This document shows, one piece after another, positions 7,695-12,045 of a DNA stretch of 12,045 nt. The notes under the pieces are model-generated. The model was not told the origin of the DNA and searched no databases. It saw only the letters and a list, made by a program, of their open reading frames with translations. This DNA comes from Pseudomonadota bacterium. GTDB lineage: Bacteria; Pseudomonadota; Alphaproteobacteria; CACIAM-22H2. How positions within the stretch are numbered: position 1 is the first letter of the stretch; each line of letters opens with the position of its first letter. Location: assembly GCA_020161965.1 (NCBI GenBank), contig JAIUNH010000065.1:1-12045 (forward strand), given 5' to 3'. The position numbers were made by a program, and so were the translations under genes.

Positions 7695-7724
7695 GATGCT
7701 GCATGCGCGAAGGCGGCAAGCATC
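7695..7724 (+). other. Hairpin after the racemase-like gene, possible weak terminator
   Basis: GATGCT at 7695-7700 pairs with AGCATC at 7719-7724, continued by GC 7701-7702 with GC 7716-7717 past one bulged A, leaving a 13-base loop. It lies about 50 bases after the stop codon. There is no T-run, so termination is only a possibility. Confidence 0.25.
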
Positions 7725-7809
7725 GATCCATTCGCATCCATAAAATTAATGCCAAATGAAAAAAAACAGATTGTCCGGATCGCGCCAACGACGATAGCTA
7801 AAGGCTGAT

Positions 7810-7827
7810 GATCGCCTTTAAGCGATC
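7810..7827. promoter_or_regulatory. Inverted repeat, candidate operator
   Basis: GATCGC at 7810-7815 and GCGATC at 7822-7827 are perfect inverted copies separated by 6 bases (CTTTAA), just downstream of the possible -10 element. An A-run follows at 7830-7835. Position suggests a repressor or activator site; the binding protein is unknown. Confidence 0.35.
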
Positions 7828-7875
7828 GCAAAAAATCGTTCGGGAGGAGCGCGCACGCGCGTCGTGCGAACTTCA

Positions 7876-7889
7876 TTCGAGTGCTCGAA
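7876..7889. promoter_or_regulatory. 14-base palindrome TTCGAGTGCTCGAA, candidate operator
   Basis: Perfect 6+2+6 inverted repeat: TTCGAG, spacer TG, CTCGAA. Such short symmetric sites are typical for dimeric regulators (GntR, LacI and similar families), but the pattern alone does not name one. Confidence 0.35.
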
Positions 7890-7934
7890 AGCAAGGTTTT
7901 GGCGGCATTTCCGGGATTCTCCGGGGGATCCGCC

Positions 7935-7958
7935 CGCTTCGTCCGTAGACGTGAAGCG
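7935..7958 (+). other. Leader hairpin upstream of the ThDP-enzyme gene
   Basis: CGCTTCGTC at 7935-7943 pairs with GAC 7948-7950 and GAAGCG 7953-7958, leaving a 4-base loop (CGTA) and a 2-base bulge (GT 7951-7952). Nine base pairs in total, 68 bases before the GTG start, so it would form in the mRNA leader. A regulatory role is possible, but nothing ties it to a known class. Confidence 0.35.
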
Positions 7959-8026
7959 CGTCGCATCGGCGGCGGAAACGTAATCCGGCGGCGTGTTCGA
8001 TGTGCCGGTCGTAACGGGAGGAAAGC

Positions 8027-9901
8027 GTGTCGCAAAAGTCATCCGGCGTGAATTTCGTTGATCCGACGGCGGCGCTGGAGCGCCCCGAGCCGTCGGGAAC
8101 GGCCGGGTTCTGGGCCAGCGATGTTGTGGCCGACATGTTGCGAAAGCTCGACATTCCGTTCGTGGCGCTGAACCCGGGCGCCAGCTTCCGGGGCTTGCAC
8201 GACAGTTTGGTGAATCACGCCGGCAACGCCGATCCGCAGATGCTGCTGTGCCTGCACGAGGAACACGCCATTGCCATCGCGCATGGCTGGGCGAAGGTCA
8301 CCGAGCGCCCGATGGGCGCCATCGTGCACAGCAATGTCGGCCTGATGCACGCGACCATGGCCATTTTCAACGCGTGGTGCGACCGCGTGCCGGTGCTGGT
8401 TCTGGGCGCCACCGGTCCGGTCGATGCGACCAAGCGGCGCCCTTGGATCGACTGGATCCATACCGCCCGCGACCAGGGCGCGTTGGTGCGCCCCTACACG
8501 AAATGGGACGATCAGCCCGCATCGGTCGGCGCGATCGTCGAAGCGATGCTGCGCGCGACGATGATCGCACGCACGGCACCTTGCGGCCCGACCTACATCA
8601 ATCTCGACGCCGGTTTGCAGGAATCGAAGATCGACGCCTTGCCGACGATCCCCGACGTGGCGCGGTTCCAGCCGCCCGCACCGGCCGCACCGCATGCCGA
8701 TCTCGTTGCCGCGGCCGCAAAGCTGCTTTCCGGTGCGCATCATCCGGTGATTCTGATGGGCCGCGTGGGCCGCAGCGAAGCGTCTTGGGCCGCGCGCGTG
8801 GCACTGGCGGAAAAGCTCGGCGCGCTGGTCGTAACCGACCTCAAGACCGCCGCGTCGTTCCCGTCCGCGCATCGTTTGCATGCCGCACCGGCGGGCACTT
8901 TCCCGGTGCCCCGTTCGCTGGAAGTGATTCGCCAGGCCGACGCGATCCTCAGCCTCGACTGGATCGATCTCGCCGGCACGCTGAAAACCGCGTTCGGCGA
9001 CAAGGCGCCGCCCGCCAAGATCGTTCAAGTCTCGGTCGACGTGCAGATCCATAACGGCTGGAGCATGGATCACCAGGGCCTGGCCCCGGTCGATATCAAT
9101 CTGCTCAACGAACCCGATCCGGTCGTCGCCGCACTGCTCGCCGCGTTGCCGAAGGGTGTTTCGGCCTCGCAGTGGCCGCAGGCGAAAGGCGAGGCGGGGC
9201 CGAAGGTGACGCCCGAAGATCAACCCAGCGACACCGGCCTCATCACCATTCCCGAACTCGCCACCGCGGCGCGCGAAGCGGTGAAGGGTCAAGAAAGCTG
9301 CCTGATCCGCGGGCCGTTCTCCTGGGCCGGGCATCTTTGGGAAGTGGTGCATCCGCTTGACTATCTCGGCATCGACGGCGGCGCGGGATTGGGCTCCGGC
9401 CCCGGTATCGCGGTGGGGGCGGCCCTCGCGCTCAAATCGACGGACCGCATCGCGCTGTCGATCTTCGGCGATGGCGATTACATGATGGGCTGCCAGGCGA
9501 TCTGGTCGGCGGTCCATTATCGGATTCCGCTGATCGTCGTCGTCGCCAATAATCGTTCGTTCTTCAACGACGAACTGCACCAGGAACGTATGGCCCGCGC
9601 GCGCGGGCGCGTGGTCGACAACAAATGGATCGGCCAGCGCATCGGCGATCCCGACATTGATCTCGCCATGGTCGCGCGGGGCCAGGGTGCCGAAGGTATC
9701 GGCCCGATTCGCACGCAAGACGAATTGCGCAGCGCGATGCGCGAAGCGGTCGCGCTGTTCCGCAAGGGCAAGACCGTCGTGCTCGATGTGCGCGTGCAGC
9801 CCGGCTACGACCCCAACACGACGCGCGCGATGACTACCCTGACCGAAGGCGCTTTGCCCGGTGCCGGCTCGGCCGGCCCCGATCGCGGCGCGAAAGGCTG
9901 A
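8027..9901 (+). CDS. Thiamine diphosphate-dependent enzyme, acetolactate synthase/benzoylformate decarboxylase-like
   Basis: Encodes 624 residues from GTG 8027 with RBS GGGAGG at 8016-8021. The fold is the three-domain ThDP type: N-terminal pyrimidine-binding domain about 28-200, middle domain about 215-350, C-terminal pyrophosphate domain about 400-600. The cofactor-activating glutamate is E78 in HEEHA. The metal/ThDP motif begins GDGD at 481-484 and ends with NN at 508-509. Such enzymes decarboxylate or ligate 2-oxo acids or cleave acyl-CoA bonds. The opening NPGASFRGLHDSL differs from housekeeping acetolactate synthase, no small regulatory subunit is nearby, and the enzyme is coupled to a C-C lyase 3 bases downstream. 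A specialised catabolic role is therefore more likely than branched amino-acid synthesis. About 25 extra residues at the N-terminus and a low-complexity Gly/Ala-rich tail make it longer than usual. Confidence 0.88.
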   Translation: MSQKSSGVNFVDPTAALERPEPSGTAGFWASDVVADMLRKLDIPFVALNPGASFRGLHDSLVNHAGNADPQMLLCLHEEHAIAIAHGWAKVTERPMGAIVHSNVGLMHATMAIFNAWCDRVPVLVLGATGPVDATKRRPWIDWIHTARDQGALVRPYTKWDDQPASVGAIVEAMLRATMIARTAPCGPTYINLDAGLQESKIDALPTIPDVARFQPPAPAAPHADLVAAAAKLLSGAHHPVILMGRVGRSEASWAARVALAEKLGALVVTDLKTAASFPSAHRLHAAPAGTFPVPRSLEVIRQADAILSLDWIDLAGTLKTAFGDKAPPAKIVQVSVDVQIHNGWSMDHQGLAPVDINLLNEPDPVVAALLAALPKGVSASQWPQAKGEAGPKVTPEDQPSDTGLITIPELATAAREAVKGQESCLIRGPFSWAGHLWEVVHPLDYLGIDGGAGLGSGPGIAVGAALALKSTDRIALSIFGDGDYMMGCQAIWSAVHYRIPLIVVVANNRSFFNDELHQERMARARGRVVDNKWIGQRIGDPDIDLAMVARGQGAEGIGPIRTQDELRSAMREAVALFRKGKTVVLDVRVQPGYDPNTTRAMTTLTEGALPGAGSAGPDRGAKG

Positions 9902-9904
9902 ACG

Positions 9905-10801
9905 ATGAAACGTCCGAGCTTCCGCACCGCTTGGGCGGCCGAAAAGCCGCTCGTCACGCCCTTGGCCCATGACGCGCTGACCGCGCGGCTGATCAAGCGC
10001 GCGGGTTTCAAGGCGTTCAATGTCGGCGGATCGACGCTGCTCGCGGCGCGCTACGGCCTGCCCGATGTCGGGCTGATCGGCCTGCGCGACATGATCGACG
10101 GCATGCGCGAACTCGCCGCCGCGACCGATCTGCCCTTCATGGCCGACGCCGACGACGGCTATGGCGACGTGAAGGCCGTCGCCAAGACCGTGATCGAATA
10201 CGAAGCGATCGGCGTCGGCGGCATGCTGATCGAAGATCAGCTGCGCGACGTGAAGCGCCAGCGTGCGGAGAAATCCCTCGCCGTCGCCGACGACGCGGTG
10301 ATCGAGGCGAAGCTGCGCGTGGCGCTGCAAACCCGCACGTCGCGCGAGACGGTGATCATCGGCCGGACGGATGCCTATGGCGCGGTCGGCCTCGACGAAG
10401 CCCTGCGCCGCGCCGAACGCTTCCTGGCGTTGGGCGTGGACGGCGTGTTCGTCGCGGGCCTGCGCAAGGTCGAGGAGTTGGAACGCGTCGGCCGCACGTT
10501 GCGCGGTGCGACACTGCTCGCCGCGATGTTCGAAGGCATGGATACGCCGTGGCTTACGCCCGCCGAACTCGGTGCCATGGGCTTCGCGCAGATTTCCTAT
10601 CCCACCAGCCTGATCTTGCGCGTCGTTGGCGCGGTCGAGAAGGCGCTGGGCGATCTGCGCGCTTTCAGCCGGGGCGAACGCGACATGGAACGTCTGACGG
10701 GTGCGGCGGAAATTCGTGCCTCGCTCGACGGCGCCGTCGAACTCGCGCGCTGGATGGACATCGAAACCGGTTTCACCCCGCAAGGGCGAAGCGGCGAGTA
10801 G
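9905..10801 (+). CDS. Isocitrate lyase/PEP mutase superfamily lyase lacking the active-site cysteine
   Basis: Encodes 298 residues, the size of 2-methylisocitrate lyase (PrpB) and oxaloacetate hydrolase/decarboxylase relatives. Family blocks are present: AHDALTARLIKRAGF at 21-35, the metal-binding DADDGYGD at 81-88 (PrpB has DADTGFG), IEDQ at 109-112 and GRTDA at 153-157. The catalytic loop that reads KKCGH in isocitrate lyase and KRCGH in PrpB is KRQRA (117-121), so the general-acid cysteine is absent. It also lacks the EDKxxxxxNS motif of true PEP mutase. A cysteine-independent reaction such as oxaloacetate-type decarboxylation, or cleavage of another 2-hydroxy or 2-oxo diacid, is more likely than isocitrate cleavage. 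Only 3 bases separate it from the ThDP-enzyme gene, so their translation is probably coupled. Confidence 0.87.
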   Translation: MKRPSFRTAWAAEKPLVTPLAHDALTARLIKRAGFKAFNVGGSTLLAARYGLPDVGLIGLRDMIDGMRELAAATDLPFMADADDGYGDVKAVAKTVIEYEAIGVGGMLIEDQLRDVKRQRAEKSLAVADDAVIEAKLRVALQTRTSRETVIIGRTDAYGAVGLDEALRRAERFLALGVDGVFVAGLRKVEELERVGRTLRGATLLAAMFEGMDTPWLTPAELGAMGFAQISYPTSLILRVVGAVEKALGDLRAFSRGERDMERLTGAAEIRASLDGAVELARWMDIETGFTPQGRSGE

Positions 10802-10827
10802 GCCGTTAACAAGTCGAAAAACAAACC

Positions 10828-10835
10828 AGGAGGAG
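10828..10835 (+). promoter_or_regulatory. Very strong ribosome binding site of the ABC receptor gene
   Basis: AGGAGGAG, 8 bases before the ATG at 10844, is a near-perfect match to the 16S anti-Shine-Dalgarno sequence. It is stronger than those of the neighbouring genes and fits the need for far more receptor than permease. Confidence 0.6.
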
Positions 10836-10843
10836 AAAACGCA

Positions 10844-11851
10844 ATGAAGTTCTTCGCAAACAAGACCGGCGCCGTGTTCGGCGCCGTGCTGGGGGCCGCG
10901 AGCCTGTTCGCCCTGAGCGGCACCGCGAGCGCCCAGTTCAAGATCGTCGCGACGAATTACGGCGTGTCGGCCAACGGGATGCCCTTCGCCATCGCCGTCG
11001 AAAAGAAGATGTTCGACGCCGAAGGCATCCAGGTCTCCGAGATCATCACCTCGGCCGGCGGCGGCACGACGCTGCGCAACATGATGGCCGCGAACGCGCC
11101 CTACGCCGAAATCAATCCGGCCGCCGCGATCGGCGCGATTCAGGAAGGCCTCGATCTCAAGATCATCGCCGAGAACGTTCAGACGGTGGCCGAGTTCACC
11201 TGGTTCGTGAAGAACAACTCGCCGATCAAGACTGCCGCCGATCTCAAAGGCGCCAAGGTGGGCTTCAACAACCCGCGCTCGACCAGCGTGGCGCTGCTGG
11301 GCCTGCTGCTGGAAGGTGCGGGCTTGACCATGAAGGACATCAATCTGGTCCGCACGGGTGGCTTCGGCGAAAGCTTGACGGCGCTTGAAGTCGGCACGAT
11401 CGACATGACGCCGATGACCGAACCGCTGTGGTCGCAATACGCCGACAAGTATCGCGGTCTTGCCAAGGCCAGCGAAGTGCTGCCGCCGCTGTCCAACGTC
11501 GTCGCCGTGGCGCTTTCCAGCATCAGCGAACCTCAGAAGAAGTTCGTGGAAGCCGTGATCCGCGCGCGCCGCAACGCCGTCAAGTTCATGGAAGCCAACC
11601 CCGAAGAAGCTGGCGATATCGTGGCCAAGCACTACAATATCGACCGCAACGTGGCGCGCGCGACGGTGAAGAACCTCGTCACCTCGCGCACCAACGGCAT
11701 CCCCTATTGGGGCGAAGGCCGCATCCACTTCGCGGGCCTGGACCGCATGGTCAAGGCGCAGCAATCGGTCGGCGCGATCTCGGGCAACGTCGATCTGAAG
11801 TCGATCATCGACACCCGGTATTTGCCGGCCGATATCCGGGAAATGAACTAA
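10844..11851 (+). CDS. ABC transporter substrate-binding protein, NMT1/SsuA (TauA-like) family
   Basis: Encodes 335 residues. Residues 1-30 are a clear signal peptide (KK-poor but basic start, hydrophobic core, cleavage after GTASA before QFK), so the mature protein is periplasmic. The rest is a type II periplasmic binding fold of the NMT1/SsuA/THI5 group, with early FKIVATNYG, an ADLKGAKVGFNNPRS block near 146-160 (the linker and ligand loop) and a helical C-terminus. Family members bind nitrate, aliphatic sulfonates, taurine, aromatic acids or pyrimidine/thiamine precursors, and the ligand here cannot be read from sequence. It lies 42 bases after the lyase and 14 bases before the ATPase gene. 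No lipobox was seen. Confidence 0.9.
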   Translation: MKFFANKTGAVFGAVLGAASLFALSGTASAQFKIVATNYGVSANGMPFAIAVEKKMFDAEGIQVSEIITSAGGGTTLRNMMAANAPYAEINPAAAIGAIQEGLDLKIIAENVQTVAEFTWFVKNNSPIKTAADLKGAKVGFNNPRSTSVALLGLLLEGAGLTMKDINLVRTGGFGESLTALEVGTIDMTPMTEPLWSQYADKYRGLAKASEVLPPLSNVVAVALSSISEPQKKFVEAVIRARRNAVKFMEANPEEAGDIVAKHYNIDRNVARATVKNLVTSRTNGIPYWGEGRIHFAGLDRMVKAQQSVGAISGNVDLKSIIDTRYLPADIREMN

Positions 11852-11865
11852 GGCGGAATGACGCA

Positions 11866-12045
11866 GTGAAACGTGCAGACATCACGATCCGCGGCGTAAC
11901 GAAGGTCTTCAACCGGGCTGGGGGCCGGGGCGACGTCCATGCCCTCGGTCCGGTGGATCTCGAGTTGAAAGCGGGCGAGTTCTTCACCGTGGTCGGTCCG
12001 TCCGGCTGCGGCAAGTCGAGCCTGCTGGAACTCATCGCTGGCATC
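11866..12045 (+). CDS. ABC transporter ATP-binding protein, NitD/TauB/SsuB type (3' end outside window)
   Basis: The first 60 codons are present and the frame is still open at the window end. The Walker A motif GPSGCGKS is at residues 44-51, preceded by FFTVVGPSG as in nitrate/sulfonate/taurine importer ATPases. The start is GTG at 11866, with the purine stretch GGCGGA (11852-11857) as ribosome binding site. An ATG at 11858 is followed at once by a stop in its own frame and is not the start. It follows the receptor gene by 14 bases, so it is the energising subunit of the same importer; a permease gene should follow. Confidence 0.9.
   Translation, partial: MKRADITIRGVTKVFNRAGGRGDVHALGPVDLELKAGEFFTVVGPSGCGKSSLLELIAGI

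Larger units (their letters stand above)
7648..8026 (+). promoter_or_regulatory. 379-base control region upstream of the ThDP enzyme/lyase/ABC operon
   Basis: The only gap over 300 bases. No convincing gene was found in it on either strand. The stretch from about 7735 to 7840 is much richer in A and T than the rest of the window, as expected of a promoter. A possible but weak sigma-70-like pair is TTGTCC at 7771-7776 and TAGCTA at 7795-7800 (18-base spacer; the -10 matches poorly). Three inverted repeats follow (7810-7827, 7876-7889, 7935-7958), leaving a leader of up to 200 bases before the GTG start. I could not match the leader to a ThDP or other known riboswitch. No regulator gene is present within the window. 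Confidence 0.45.

Noticed and set aside
6004..7788. Minus-strand open frame of 594 codons opposite the PhyH and racemase-like genes
   Set aside because: Low-complexity Arg/His-rich translation with no domain; a shadow of the real genes.
7810..7835. Intrinsic terminator made of GATCGC-N6-GCGATC and the following A-run
   Set aside because: On the plus strand the run is A, not T. On the minus strand the T-run would come before the stem, so neither direction fits.
7840..8026. ThDP (THI-box) riboswitch ahead of the ThDP-enzyme gene
   Set aside because: The conserved CTGAGA and the second-arm core could not be found; only simple hairpins are present.
7622..8035. Possible minus-strand regulator gene in the 379-base gap
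   Set aside because: The 137-codon frame shows no helix-turn-helix or other family pattern and overlaps the end of the racemase-like gene; it would also read through the AT-rich promoter-like patch.
8027..9901. Housekeeping acetolactate synthase (ilvB/ilvI)
   Set aside because: No small subunit follows, the N-terminal substrate-side sequence differs, and the neighbours are catabolic and transport genes.
8027..10801. Phosphonate biosynthesis pair (PEP mutase plus phosphonopyruvate decarboxylase)
   Set aside because: The lyase lacks the EDKxxxxxNS motif of PEP mutase, the ThDP enzyme is of the long acetolactate-synthase type, and no other phosphonate gene is seen.
8039..11764. Very long open frame on the minus strand (1241 codons) opposite the ThDP enzyme, lyase and ABC receptor genes
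   Set aside because: Its translation is rich in Arg, His and Ala with no recognisable domain, and it lies exactly opposite three well-supported genes. Long antisense frames are expected at this GC content.

Overview
The window is uniformly GC-rich and densely coded on the plus strand, with short gaps, GTG and TTG starts, and gene families typical of Alphaproteobacteria (Rhodospirillales or Rhizobiales-like). That assignment is an inference from base composition and family resemblance; no rRNA or tRNA is present to confirm it. No CRISPR array, insertion sequence, phage gene or RNA gene was seen.

Layout, left to right. (A) 1-3120: the C-terminal end of a ligase-associated DNA exonuclease, an ATP-dependent DNA ligase starting 3 bases later, then moaA (GTP 3',8-cyclase of molybdenum-cofactor synthesis). 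(B) 3144-4034: one open frame that looks like two unrelated halves. The first is a secreted DUF1176-like N-terminus of about 105 residues, the second the C-terminal two thirds of a TctC/Bug substrate-binding protein. A strong hairpin follows it. (C) 4154-7647: tctB and tctA, the membrane subunits of a tripartite tricarboxylate transporter, then a phytanoyl-CoA dioxygenase-like Fe(II)/2-oxoglutarate enzyme and an Asp/Glu/hydantoin racemase-superfamily protein, closely spaced as one operon. (D) 7648-8026: a 379-base gap with an AT-rich patch and several inverted repeats, the likely control region of the next operon. (E) 8027-12045: a ThDP-dependent enzyme of the acetolactate-synthase/benzoylformate-decarboxylase fold, an isocitrate lyase/PEP mutase-superfamily lyase that lacks the usual active-site cysteine, an ABC substrate-binding protein of the NMT1/SsuA type, and the first 60 codons of its ATPase.

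How they may work together: C and E each pair an organic-acid type uptake system with enzymes acting on small carboxylates (a hydroxylase and a racemase/decarboxylase-fold protein in C; a 2-oxo-acid type ThDP enzyme and a C-C lyase in E). They read as two adjacent catabolic or scavenging modules of unknown substrate. A belongs to DNA repair and cofactor synthesis and has no evident link to C or E.

The most notable point is the join inside B. With the change in leucine codon choice between A (TTG 3 of 104) and the right-hand genes (TTG 19 of 83 in two of them), it suggests that two unrelated stretches of DNA meet near position 3460, either by genome rearrangement or by mis-assembly. No clearly new multi-gene defence or mobile system was found; the best candidate for undescribed biology is the module in C and E.
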